The position numbers were made by a program, and so were the translations under genes. 64,000 nucleotides of DNA from Ahaetulla prasina (Eukaryota > Chordata > Lepidosauria > Squamata > Colubridae), in NCBI RefSeq assembly GCF_028640845.1, contig NC_080548.1:21033821-21097820 (forward strand), written 5' to 3'. Below, piece by piece: positions 10,059-20,075 of this stretch. How positions within the stretch are numbered: the stretch's first letter is position 1; each line of letters opens with the position of its first letter. The notes beneath the pieces are model-generated. The model saw only the letters and a list, made by a program, of their open reading frames with translations, was not told where the DNA came from and did not search any database.

Positions 10059-10317
10059 AGGTTCTGACAGGTTCTAGAGAACTGGTAGCGGAAATTTGGA
10101 GCAGTTCAGAGAACCGGCAAATACCGTCTCTGGCTGGCCCCAGAGTGGGGTGGGAATGGGGATTTTGCAGTATCCTTCCTCTGGAGTGGGGTGGGATTGG
10201 GGATTTTACAGTATCCTTCCCCTGCCATGCCCACCAAGCCACGCCCATCAAGCCACACCATGCCCACCAAGCCATGCCCACAGAACCGGTAGTAAAAAAA
10301 TTTGGATTTCACCACAG
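10059..10317 (+). mobile_element. hAT-I element, left-truncated
   Basis: Internal 'gagaactggtagcgg', 'ggggattttgcagtatcc' (twice) and 'ccaccaagccacgccc' precede the right terminus TTTCACCACAG. The leftmost bases of the family are missing. Two internal 'ttttgcagtatcc' units are the seed of the minisatellite seen at 27619. Confidence 0.8.
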
Positions 10318-10680
10318 CTTGTAAGCTAATAGTACTCGGGAAAGCTAAAAAAGCATAGGAGATGGAACTGTAGATGTATTTATTGATCTGATGTATAGAT
10401 TTAATAGTCATTCTGCCAAAAGCTCATTAAGTAGATGTAGGCCACTCTAGGCCTAGTAGCAAAAAAAAAAAAAGGTTAGGATTCTCAAAGCAGTCTCTCC
10501 TTTTTTTTTTAACTACTGCTAACAGAAAGAAGAAAAGGGACATCAAATGGGATAACAGGACCTTGTCTGCAATATTCCAGGCTCCCACTAGTTAGCAGCA
10601 AAATACGCTCATTTGCATCTATTTGCTTCCATCTAGTGGTCATATAGAAATTTACATACAGATTCTCTAGCGCATTAGAG
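10318..10680. other. Unassigned, A/T-run-containing
   Basis: It contains A and T homopolymers near 10460 and 10500. Nothing else is recognised. Confidence 0.5.
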
Positions 10681-11045
10681 CAGAAGTGTCAAACTCGATT
10701 TCATTGAGGGCCAAATCAGGGTTGTGTTTGACCTCAGGGGGCTGGGGTGGGCCTGGCCGGGGTCGGCGTGGCCAGGGTTGAGGTGGCCAGGGTGGGCATG
10801 GCCGGTTTGACATCACTTGCATCAGGGGCACCTGTAGCGGCCCGAGTGCTCTGCCAGTGAAAACGGAGCTCCGTTTTTGGCTGCCATGGGCTCCTGCAAC
10901 CCTCTGCCAGCGAAAACGGAGGGCTGCACGCTCTGTTTTGACTGGCAGGGATGGTCCTTTGCTGTTTCCAGGGCAGCCCTGCAGGCCAGCTCTAAGTACT
11001 CCGTGGGTCGGATCTGGCCCCTGGGCCTTGAATTTGACACCCCTG
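10681..11045 (+). mobile_element. hAT-III nonautonomous element
   Basis: Termini are CAGAAGTGTCAAACTC and GAATTTGACACCCCTG. Flanks CATTAGAG and CACTAGGG match at 6 of 8. The interior has 'gggccaaatcagggttgtg' and a GC-rich centre without transposase. Confidence 0.85.
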
Positions 11046-11784
11046 CACTAGGGAGAAAATGGGATTGTCCCAAAACAGAAAAAAATGGCATGAATACTGC
11101 TACGGTTCTGGCCCCACCTAGGGCTTTCTTTGCCCTGAATCTTTCTGTTTCAGCTCTTTATCTACAGACACTACAGGGTTGTGGAGAACATTTCAGGAAG
11201 TGCTTTGAATCCTCCAAAAGTAGTTTATCTGTGTACTAAGCCTTGAGCACACGTCCAAATACGTTGCCGTTTGAGCAACATTTTGCCAAAAAAAGAAAGG
11301 GGAGGAGGGAGAAAAGCTGAACCCTGCATATGGAGATGAATATATGAGATTGGCTCCCCACGAGCAGGGATCCAACATGGGCAGACTTTTCCGGCAGTTA
11401 CCAGATGGTCGCATGAGTTGGCCCTCAGTCATCCATGGGTAGATTCCAGTTTTCCATTGGCACGGGCAAGTTTCGTTCCTCTGGCTTCCCTCATCCCTCC
11501 ACCAACGTTTTCTTTTTGTTTTTTTTCACAAATTGGGGCTCACAACAAGATCATTTGGAAGCCTTGCACGGGTTCTGCCCAGGAAGCACCACGCCTAAGG
11601 TGAGCTTTCTTCATATTGATCTGGACAAGGGTGAAAACCTAAGTGTCTGGAAGGCTGGAGACATATAAGGGAGTCTAGATTGGCAGCCGAGAACTTGCTT
11701 TGCAGAAGGAAAGTCACGATTCAAACTGCGTGGTGATTTCTGTTTAAAAGAGCAATTCAAAACAAGGTTGAGATACTTAGAGAC
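11046..11784. other. Unassigned sequence
   Basis: No repeat signature or domain-bearing frame is recognised in this 740-bp stretch. Confidence 0.45.
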
Positions 11785-11865
11785 CAGGAGTGAAATGCTC
11801 CCGGCTGAGGAACTCTGGCAGTTGAAGTCCACACATCTTCAAGTTGCCAAGGTCGGAGACCCCTG
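11785..11865. mobile_element. Chimeric short hAT (VIII left end, IV right end)
   Basis: The left end CAGGAGTGAAATGCTCCCGG matches the element at 51934. The right end 'aagttgccaaggtcggagacccctg' matches hAT-IV (49639, 61404). Only 81 bp remain, and flanks show no matching 8-mer. Confidence 0.5.
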
Positions 11866-11880
11866 CCCTAGAAGACCTGC

Positions 11881-12455
11881 TGTTGTGTCTTACCCGCTCT
11901 CACAGCAGCCAGGGCCTTCTTATCTGCTCCCGAACACGGAGGAATGTATGCCTCCCGGCCCAAGTCCTGGCTCCATGCCCAGACAAGCTGAAGAGGAGGG
12001 GGCACCTCCCGGTCCCAGCCCTGGCTCCATGCCCAAGCAGGCTGCAGAGGAGGGAGCACCCCCCGGCCCCAGCCCTGGCTCCATGCCCAGGCAAACGGAG
12101 CAGCTAGACCCCTCCCCCTCCTCCACAGCATGTGAGCCTGAGGAAAGTTTATTTCCAACAGCTGCTGATTGGAGTGACCCTCGCATCAGAAGACTGGATA
12201 GGCGGAGGCAACAGAAGGAAGGGAAGGGCAGGCCTTAATGAGTGCTGAGTCATGGAGCCACACCCCATGGCCTATATAAAGGATCTGCTTTCTGGCAGTC
12301 TCTGAGTCAGGCAAAGTCGAACTTATCTTGCTGAAGTCACTTTCTGGTCTCCTGCCTGCTCTGAGGACTTTGCTAGGACTTTGGGCAGAGCTGCAGAGGC
12401 AAGCCTGATTCGGATTTCCCTGACCCGGCTGTCAGCGGAGGAGTGGGACACGACA
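11881..12455 (+). mobile_element. Solo LTR, family A (copy 2)
   Basis: TGTTGTGTCTTAC...GGGACACGACA is flanked by CCTGC on both sides (11876-11880, 12456-12460). At 575 bp it is 48 bp longer than copy 1, mainly through an extra unit of the in-frame U3 repeat. The TATA box is at 12275-12280. Confidence 0.88.
11882..12238 (+). CDS. Open frame across LTR-A U3, three repeat units
   Basis: The frame stays open from LTR base 2 to TAA at 12236-12238. It has three tandem 18-residue units (core PGPSPGSMPRQAEEEGAP; second unit with MPKQ), then TEQLDPSPSST and the conserved basic end DWSDPRIRRLDRRRQQKEG. The unit length of 54 bp keeps the frame despite copy-number change. No homology is recognised, and its function is unknown. 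It may be the tail of an internal gene of the parent element. Confidence 0.33.
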   Translation, partial: VVSYPLSQQPGPSYLLPNTEECMPPGPSPGSMPRQAEEEGAPPGPSPGSMPKQAAEEGAPPGPSPGSMPRQTEQLDPSPSSTACEPEESLFPTAADWSDPRIRRLDRRRQQKEGKGRP

Positions 12456-12460
12456 CCTGC

Positions 12461-12883
12461 ATGAAGCAATTCCAGAAGCAATTGCCTGGATAGCTGAATT
12501 GGACATCGGTCCAATTGGTCACTGCCGTACCCCCATAGAAGTTTTGTATATAATTATGTCACTTGTGTGTGTGGGTGTTTACTTCTGTACTGTCATATTC
12601 TCATCATATGTTTAGCTAAATAATAATAACTGCTGACCTCAGCCCCTTGCTCCCTCCCTTGTGGCTACGGTTGACTTCCTTCACATGTAGAGTTCTGTCC
12701 GTAGCTCAGCAAGTAGTGTATGAATCCCACAACATCAGCTGTACTTCAGTTGTGGGTAGTTGGGCAGAAATCAAAGCTTACCGCAGACATGACAGGAGAA
12801 TTTTCATGCATGACGGTCTTCAGCGATAAGGAAGTTCCTGTACTGAGATGGGTTTCATAATTGCTGATGGCTCAAATAGCATA
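12461..12883. other. Unassigned sequence
   Basis: AT-rich in the middle (aataataataa near 12618). A 'tatgtcacttgtgtg' motif here recurs loosely near 13505, possibly an unrecognised repeat shared by the flanks of the LTR-C copy. Confidence 0.4.
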
Positions 12884-12887
12884 GGAG

Positions 12888-13388
12888 TGTAGGAGCCCAG
12901 CCCCCTCCTAGGAAAATGAGATAGTTTAGGAAATATTAAAAAGGCAGAATATTTCCCCTAAAAGGGAGGTAGAAACTCACCCCCCCACACACACACTTTT
13001 GTCAATGGGCCATTGAGGTCTGGGCCAGTCTATTCTACATAACAAAGATCTACCTCCTTCAAGCAGAGCCATAATAGGAATGCCAAAGCCCTTTCATTAC
13101 CTCATCACCCAGCAAGGCTCAACCAAGCCAGGGACATAGACAACCTACAAAGTTACCCCTGCATGGCCCCATGGGAGACTGACAACCAATCAGAATACAA
13201 GCTCAAATTCAAAAGCCCAGAGAGGGCACAAAACCCAGGCACACTCAGCATCTCTCCCCTTTTTTTGGCCCAGGAACTCAAGCCGTGTGGTCCTGTTCAC
13301 CATTAAACCATCTTTCCAATCATCTGCCATGTTTCCAGTGTCTTTCTCCCCACTTGGAACTGAAACCAGATGGACATTTCTTCCAGCA
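12888..13388 (+). mobile_element. Solo LTR, family C
   Basis: Starts TGTAGGAGCCCAGCC and ends CATTTCTTCCAGCA, flanked by a 4-bp duplication GGAG (12884-12887, 13389-13392). It carries the family landmarks 'ggaaatattaaaaaggcag', a TATA-like 'cacaaaacccaggca' region and 'gtttccagtgtctttctcc'. A 4-bp duplication separates this family from A and B and is typical of gammaretrovirus-like elements (inference). Confidence 0.82.
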
Positions 13389-13626
13389 GGAGGAAACCCA
13401 GTTCTGAGAGGCCTGCATAGGAATCAGGTGCTGGGAATGCACAGCACTCTTCACCTGACATGGTGACCTGGAACAAGCCACCAATGTAGCTTGTGTGAAT
13501 TATGTAACTTGTGTCAGTGATGTCACACAAATGACTTGCATTTCTTCATCTGTATTATGTGATGTCATCCGCACACACATAGTGTCACTCGTCTCCCATG
13601 ACATTTGCCTTAAATGGCTTTGAAGT

Positions 13627-14208
13627 TGTTATGGTCCACCAGCAGCCTGCAGACCTGGCAGTGCAGTCAGACAGTGAGGAGGCTGGGGAGGACCATGGGC
13701 CAGTCCTGGAGTCAGGGGAAGGCCCAGATGAGGGTTCTGCATCTGAGGCAGAGATGGGGCCAGGGCCATCTGGGAGCGATGCACAGACTCCAGAGCCTCC
13801 AGAGGCAGACAGCAGAGAGGGAGAGGAACAGGAAGAGCCTGTTCCTAGTGCATGCATGAGAAGAACTGCCAGAAGGCAAGAGCAGCTGAAGCAAAAAGGA
13901 CGACTCAGGAGTAAGGCCAGAAGATGATTGGCCCCTCCTATAAGTCTTAAAAGAGCAGCAACGAGCTGTTGGGTTCTTTGTAGAAAAGCAACATTGATTC
14001 CATTACTTCTTGTCAGTGTCTCTTGAACTTTGTGGGGGGTTTGCCAAGAAAAGCCTTTGGCAGGTTGCCAAAGACAACAGAGGTTGGTGATAAGGCCAAA
14101 TAATTTGTTCTGGACTAAGCTGAGAATGAATTAATTCTCAGCGTTTTACTAAATATTATTCAGGACTAATTGTGTCTGGTAATCACTACTTGGGCCTCAG
14201 TCACAACA
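13627..14208 (+). mobile_element. Solo LTR, family B (copy 1)
   Basis: TGTTATGGTCC...CAGTCACAACA. Flanks GAAGT and GTAGT match at 4 of 5. U3 holds a long acidic-to-basic frame; the downstream part has 'gccaagaaaagcctttggcag' and an AATA-rich polyadenylation region. No internal sequence adjoins it. Confidence 0.82.
13628..13927 (+). CDS. Open frame across LTR-B U3 (acidic then basic)
   Basis: Open from LTR base 2 to TGA at 13925-13927. It has an acidic Ser/Glu segment (SDSEEAGEDHGPVLESGEG), a Pro/Glu linker and a basic end (RRTARRQEQLKQKGRL). The same order and many residues recur in the copies at 22190, 40148 and 43355. The conserved frame across diverged copies suggests past coding constraint. 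No known domain is recognised. Confidence 0.35.
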   Translation, partial: VMVHQQPADLAVQSDSEEAGEDHGPVLESGEGPDEGSASEAEMGPGPSGSDAQTPEPPEADSREGEEQEEPVPSACMRRTARRQEQLKQKGRLRSKARR

Positions 14209-14213
14209 GTAGT

Positions 14214-14679
14214 CCCTTAAAGATTTGCAGCTGCACGTAAGCATCAAACTAAACTATATTAGCTTTACAGTAAGTTGTTTCTCTGATGCTTGACATTTTG
14301 TGCAAACACAACCCTTTGGTTAGATTGTGGCACAAGGCATTGTGCAAATCCCTTTAATAGCCAGGTGAAGCAAGTGACCTTAATCCAGCACTTTCTAGCC
14401 ATGCCAGTGGTAGATGATTAGCGTAGCTGACTTCTTTGCAAGCATCACCAGATTAGGACAGAACAATGCTGTTACACCAGCTGTCACTGGGACATTAAGA
14501 GTTAAATAATTAAAAATGCATTTGAATACATTCATTTGACTTTGCCTTCCATCCGGTTCCCTATGTCACTTTTCTTTTGCCAAGATGACTTTGACTACAC
14601 ACAGCCAAATATTTTGTGTTGCACTTTGCCATTTGTGTTGGTTTGACAGACAAATTCCTACATGGTACATGCCATCTGT
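14214..14679. other. Unassigned sequence
   Basis: Moderately AT-rich with no repeat termini or exons recognised. Confidence 0.45.
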
Positions 14680-14687
14680 GCTTAGAA

Positions 14688-15036
14688 CAGGGGTGTCAAA
14701 CTCAATTTCACTGAGGGCCACATCAGGGTTGTGTTTGACCTCAGTTGGCCATGGTGGGCATGGCCATAGTGGGTGTGGCCAGCCAGCTTGACATCACTTG
14801 TGTTGGGGGTACCTGTGGTGGGCCAAGCACTCTGCCAGTGAAAACGGGCTCCTGAGCTCCATTTTTGGCTGCGATGGCATCCTGCAACCCTCTGCCAGCA
14901 AAAACGGAACTCGGGAGCTCATTTTTGCTGGCAGAGGCACTGTGGGCTGAGGCTGTTTCCAGGGTGGCCACGCAAGCCAGGTCTAAGCATCCCACAGGCC
15001 AGATCTGAGCCCCGGGCCTTGAGTTTGACACCCCTG
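14688..15036 (+). mobile_element. hAT-III nonautonomous element, perfect duplication
   Basis: CAGGGGTGTCAAACTC...GAGTTTGACACCCCTG with an exact 8-bp duplication GCTTAGAA (14680-14687, 15037-15044). At 349 bp with perfect terminal repeats, it is the cleanest copy of this family here. Confidence 0.93.
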
Positions 15037-15278
15037 GCTTAGAATTACAATTTTAAGATGTTTCAGTGAGGCTCACTATATCTAGACCATCTCAAGCCTG
15101 GGACCATTGCTAAAAAAAAAAGAATTAGTCACTAACCAGAGCAATAGGAGTGGCGATCTCTATCCCCACATACCCACACCAGAATTCCTCACCATGGCAC
15201 ACTTAGATTGCCACATATTGGTGTGTGCGTTTTTCTTTTTATAGAAATGCCTCTTCTCCTGATTCTACCTCCCATTTA

Positions 15279-15848
15279 GAATAGAATAGAGTAGAGTAGA
15301 GTATAGAGTAGAATAGAATAGAATAGAATAGAATAGAATAGAATAGAATAGAATAGAATAGAATAGAATAGAATAGAATAGAATAATTTTTTATTGGCCA
15401 AGTGTGATTGGACACACAAGGAATTTGTCTTTGGTGCGTATGCTCTCAGTGTACATAAAAAAAAGGATACGTTCATCAAGAATCATAAGGTACAACACTT
15501 AATGATAGTCATAGGGTACAAATAAGCAATCAGGAAACAATCAATATCAATATAAATCGTAAGGATACAAGCAACCAAGTTACAATCATACAGTCATAAG
15601 TAGAAGGAGATGGGTGATGGGAACAATGAGAAGATTAATAGTAGTACAGACTTAGTAAATAATTTGAGGGAATTGTGTTGAGGGAATTATTTGTTTACCA
15701 CAGTGATGGTGTTTGGGAAAAAACTGTTCTTGTGTTTAGTTGTTCTGGTGTGCAGTGCCCTATAGCATCGTTTTGAGGGTAGGAGTTGAAACAGTTTATG
15801 TCCAGGATGTGAAGGGTCTGTAAATATTTTCACAGCCCTCTTTTTAGT
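15279..15848 (-). mobile_element. L2-type LINE 3' fragment with (AATAG)n array
   Basis: Minus strand: the RT C-terminal codons (VKIFTDPSHPGHKLFQLLPS, then KNSFFPNTITVVNK) run into the L2 3' UTR and end in an array at 15279-15385 with a few AGTAG variants. The fragment is 5'-truncated near 15848. Confidence 0.85.
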
Positions 15849-16401
15849 TGGGCAGAATAACTGCCGCGTTTTGGACAACAGCTCAGAAGATAGTTTTTCT
15901 CTTTTGGAAAGACACTAGTGCACCTGTTTTAAAATCTTGGATGGAAAATATATTTGCACTAGCTACCTATGAATTAGTCTTCTACCAACACTGGGAAATC
16001 TGATCAATATTAATCCAGGTGGTCAATGTTTAGTTTGTTGTGAAAACTTGACTACTTTGATATACCCATACGTATTCCTCTTTTGTTTTTAATTTCTTGT
16101 TATATCTTTACACTTTGTTTTCTGCTTTGCTTTATTTAACTCTATCGTTATTTATTATTGCCGTTAGAGATCATTTTCTTTTTATCTTACCATTTCATTT
16201 ATCTTATTATTTTACAAAGCAGTAAAAATATTTTTTTTTAAAGACCTAACCATTCAGCATTCAGATAAAAGGCATTCCATGAAAAGATTTTAGGGTTAGA
16301 GAGTCCATTTCATTCCTTTCCCCTTGAGGATTAAATCTTTCACAGTTGTGCATTTTCAAAAGGCAATAGGGCTTTTTTTTGTTTTGTTTTGTTTTTTGCA
16401 T
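15849..16401. other. Unassigned AT-rich sequence
   Basis: High A/T with several T-runs. Nothing specific is recognised. Confidence 0.45.
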
Positions 16402-16645
16402 GAAGACGTTTTGCTTCTCATCCAAGAAACTTTTTCAGTTCTGACTGGAGAAGAATGGAAGTGCTCTCGATCAGATGACTACAAAGAATATAAATCCTTC
16501 CATTCTCCACCATTCAGGTCAAAACTGAAGAAGCTCCTTGGATGAGAAGCAAAATGTCTTCAATGAAAAACAAAGAAAACCCAGTTGCCTTTTGAAGAAG
16601 GACTTTGGGGACAACCATGACCTGGATGACTGAGAATCTCCACAG
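16402..16645. repeat. Interspersed repeat with internal inverted arms
   Basis: Arms at 16402-16444 ('gaagacgttttgcttctc') and 16521-16561 ('gatgagaagcaaaatgtc') are inverted copies. They are followed by 'cccagttgccttttgaaga' and 'cctggatgactgagaatc'. The same repeat is split by a CR1 at 47021-47830. The family is not identified with certainty; a retroelement 3' region (Penelope-like) is possible. Confidence 0.5.
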
Positions 16646-16664
16646 GCATCTTTCATAGATGTTT

Positions 16665-16933
16665 TTTTTTTAATTTATTTATTTTATTTACATTTACATC
16701 CCGCCCTTCTCCGAAGACTCAGGGCGGCTTACAGTGTATAAGGCAATAGTCTCATTCTATTTGTATATTTACAAAGTCAACTTATTGCCCCCCCAACAAT
16801 CTGGGTCCTCATTTTACCTACCTTATAAAGGATGGAAGGCTGAGTCAACCTTGGGCCAGGCTTGAACCTGTAGTAATTGCAGGCTGCTGTGTTCTAATAA
16901 CAGGCTTCTAACAGCCTGAGCTATCACGGCCCC
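16665..16933 (-). mobile_element. tRNA SINE with LINE-Y hairpin tail
   Basis: Minus strand: tRNA-like head ('ggccgtgatagctcaggc'), body 'ggttgactcagccttcc' and 'gaggacccagattgttgg', then the terminal hairpin 'ccgccctgagtcttcgg'/'agaagggcgg' and an A/T tail. The hairpin is shared with LINE-Y at 34297, 38528 and 54740. Confidence 0.8.
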
Positions 16934-18468
16934 TTCACCATGAAAAGTAAACATGAACCAAGTGGACTAAATAATTTTACACAGAATTCATCTAGACACC
17001 CAGGAAAGCAATTTCCACCCCCCACCCCCCTTGACGGCCATGTTACATCATAGTTAACATTCTTTTTTTAAAAAAAATGATCTAATGTGTTCTGAACAGG
17101 ATCAATTTTGTAGTGCAAAAATGGAAAATTTGAGCAATAGATCATAAAGCTTTTAGCTTAAACTTTGGGGATTTTCCCAGGTCATCCCGTCCCAGCATGG
17201 GCCATGTTCCAAATTATTATTTTCTTCGAAAAATTGATAGGAGGGATTTTTTTTAAAATAAAACCTGCAATAGGAGAATGCTAGAAAGGAAAAGTAGTTT
17301 TTTGCACATCAAACGAAAAGTCCTTTCTTTTATTCTTTCATTTTTTGTTTTGGTTGCATCCGCAATATTTCATCTCCTGAAAATATCCTCTACATTGTGA
17401 TGTTGACCGGGTTATTGTTGGAGACATAAACTCCTAACGTGAGTTTTCTACCTTTTTCATCATTAAATTGTTCAAGAATGCCATTTTACAGAATTGTCAA
17501 TAACTGACAGTTGTCAGAGAATTATTCTTTGGTGTGCTATTTAAAAGATATCATGTCCCCTGTAGATTTAAAGCCTTCATTAATATTATAAATAGCTGCA
17601 AAAAAAAATACTTACAGAAAACACTGGGAAACAGAAGAAGCACTTAAACTAATGAACTGATACAGAAAGTTTTGAAAATAAACATTGCTGGTGAACTTTT
17701 TCACGAGAGGTCAATAGAATTCTTGTAAAGATTATACAAAAAACATCACTGCCAATTTTTAAAAGTGTAAATTTCAGGAGAAGACACAGGCAAAGTATCT
17801 TCATTTTCCACCTTATATTCCTGATAGTGTTTGCTACAAAAATAGCACAATAAAAAATAGAAACGCTAATGCATCCGTTGCATTTTGAGAGCTGGAATCA
17901 GGATTTTTTTTACCGGTGAAGAAAACAAGTGTGTTTGGGAACCAACCAACCCTAAATAGGCTTTCTGTCCGATTCAATTTCTTCTTATGCAAAATGGATC
18001 CATTTTTGCTGCTGAATTGTCACAAACCATTATTGCATTCTATCTTCTCTCATAATCACCATATCAAGTCAATTATGGATTGCGAGCCCATTTATAATTA
18101 TTATGATGTCCCAATATATTTTCTGCTTCTCGTTTTCTCAGGTCAATTCTGTCAAGAAATTTGAAGGCTTTGCTTTCTTAGAAGTCACCCTAGAATCGTT
18201 ACCTAGAGAACACACCTCTTTTCTCTTTTAATGGTTGAAAAGGTGAAAAAAGCCATGCTACACTCAACAGAATCAGAATTCTGTGGCTACTGCTGCTGCT
18301 TCTCTTAATAGGAACAGATTCTTTGGTCCAAAGAGTTTCATTTTCAGTTCACCAATATCATCTATTCTATGGAAATAACGTTGGGCTGAAACCAGCTTCT
18401 GTTGATTGCTATGCTCACATTCTATATCTTTGCATAAAAGATTTCAGGTGTTGTACAGTTCAAAAACA
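16934..18468. other. Long unassigned AT-rich stretch; candidate conserved block
   Basis: 1.5 kb without repeat termini. The part at about 17440-17880 contains TGACAGTTGTCA (a paired TGACAG motif of the Meis/TALE type), ATTAATATTATAAATAG and similar AT motifs at even spacing, as in developmental enhancers. No coding frame of note. Conservation is untested. Confidence 0.3.
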
Positions 18469-18469
18469 T

Positions 18470-18547
18470 TACAGGTAATCCTTGACTTACAACAGTTCAT
18501 TTAGTGACCGTTCAAAATTACAGCAGCACTGAAAAAAGAGACTTAGG
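18470..18547 (+). mobile_element. Tigger-like MITE, terminal fragment
   Basis: TA is followed by CAGGTAATCCTTGACTTAC, the terminus of the element at 44816. It continues about 70 bp ('cagttcatttagtgaccg') and is cut where LTR-B sequence begins. Confidence 0.75.
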
Positions 18548-19084
18548 ACCAGTCAGGGGAAGGCCTGGATGAGGGGTCTGCATCGGAGGCAGAGATGGGG
18601 CCAGGGCCATCTGGGAGCCATGCGCGGACTCTGGAGCCTCCAGAGGCAGACAGCAGAGAGGCAGAGGAACAGCAGGAGCCTGTTCCTAGTGCATGCATGC
18701 AAAGAGCTGCCAGAAGGCAAAAGCAACTAAAGCAAAAAGGATGACTTGGGAGTAATGCCAGGAGATGATTGGCCGCTCCCATAAGGCTTAAAAGAGCAGC
18801 AACAGCTCTTGGGCTCTTTGTAGGTGAGCAACATTTCTACATTGGTTTCTAGTCGGCGTCTCTTGTTTCTGAACTTCGTGGGGCTTTGCCAAGAAAAGCC
18901 TTTGGCAGGGTGCCAAAGAGGACAAAGGTTTGTGATAAGGCCGAAGGACTTTTTCTGAAGGACTTTGTTTTGGACTTAATTTGGACTAAGATGAGAATGA
19001 AGCAATTCTCAGCTCTTCTAATAAAATACGTTTGTTTAGGACTGATTGCATCTGGTAATAACTACTTGGGCCTAGGTCACAATA
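18548..19084 (+). mobile_element. LTR-B copy, 5'-truncated
   Basis: It lacks the first part of U3. It joins LTR-B at 'gaccagtc' and ends CCTAGGTCACAATA (terminal CA mutated to TA). The U3 frame is broken by an internal deletion, and a CGA to TGA change stops the basic region early (KQKG then stop). Confidence 0.82.
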
Positions 19085-19511
19085 GAGGTTGTGTTTCCTG
19101 CTCAATGCATCTCTTTAAATGGGGGGAGGAGAGAGGGAGTGTGTGTGTGTGAGAGAGAAAGAGAGAGAGAGAGGGAGGGAGGGAGGGTGGGAGAGAGAGA
19201 TTGTCCTCCTGATGTAAGATTAGGCACTTTTGTTCTCTGCAGGCACACACCCAGGAAAAAGAAGTTCTGCTTCTCTGCCCTTCCCCCAGCCAGACTCTTC
19301 ACATCCACTAATCCTTAGAAATGCTAAGATATTTAAATGTGGTATTTTCAAGTCTAATCAACGTAATAAAGCTGCTTGGCTGCCGGTCCAATTTCATTCG
19401 CTCCCCTCTGCCAGATTGGTAGGGATTGAATCCAAAGGGAGGGTGCAATTAGGCTAATGTCAGGGGTCACTCAGAAGGCCAGCCCACCATTCAGTAGAAT
19501 TTAAGCATGTG

Positions 19512-19548
<37 letters not shown>

Positions 19549-19916
19549 TCCAAGAGCAAAGAGCCCAGCTAACACCAAGAAGAAGAAAAAACCTGCCAGT
19601 CCCATAAGGAATGGATCTGCTCTCCTCCATGATGAAAAAGCGCAACCTTTCCAATATCAAAACAGTGGAAAAATCAAAGTCTCTCTGTGTGTACAAATGA
19701 ATGAATGCTAATTATTCTCGTTGAATTTCAGTGGGGAGGGGGGAAGGGAACTTAGAATCCCAATAGTTACCCCATTGGGGAGGGGTTGGGGTAGAGAAAT
19801 GGTGCTATCTACTCTTGATTTCCCCCAATCTCTCTCTTGCACACCAATATTCCTCCCCGAGGAGGAATTTTCATATCACCCAGTGAACCAGTTAACCCAT
19901 GTTCTGCATTTAACCA
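19085..19916. other. Unassigned, with GT/GA and (CA)n arrays
   Basis: Mixed GTGTGT/GAGAGA array at 19138-19200 and a (CA)n array at about 19515-19547. 19310-19460 is repeat-free and contains ATTTAAATG, TAATCAACGTAATAAAG and CAATTAGGCTAATG, a weak candidate for conserved noncoding DNA. Confidence 0.4.
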
Positions 19917-20075
19917 GTAACAGAGTTGGAAGGTACCTTAGAGGCCATCTAGTCCAACCCCCTGCTCACGCAGGACACCTATACTTGGGATTCGAACCAC
20001 CGAACTGCCGACCTATCTGATCGACAAGCTCAGTGTCTTAGCCATATGAGCCATCTAGTCAGCTAGGTGCCCTGT
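19917..20075 (-). mobile_element. tRNA SINE with CR1-like 3' tail
   Basis: Same family as 2762-2913: tRNA head on the minus strand ('gagcttgtcgatcagatagg', 'ggttcgaatccc') and a CR1 tail ('ggggttggactagatggc', 'ttccaactctgttac'). Confidence 0.78.

Noticed and set aside
9813..10067. Frames rich in SILFY or similar repeats over pentamer arrays
   Set aside because: They are translations of microsatellites; 5-bp units keep all frames open without selection. Same for 15276, 46104, 47060 and 63347.
8307..12455. A full-length provirus bounded by the two LTR-A copies
   Set aside because: Each LTR has its own flanking duplication, and the sequence between them is L2, CR1 and hAT material, with no gag, pol, primer-binding site or polypurine tract.
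16402..16561. Hammerhead-ribozyme-like core in the inverted-arm repeat
   Set aside because: 'gatgagaagcaaaatg' lacks the CUGAUGA and GAAA boxes in full, and no stem I/III pairing is clear.
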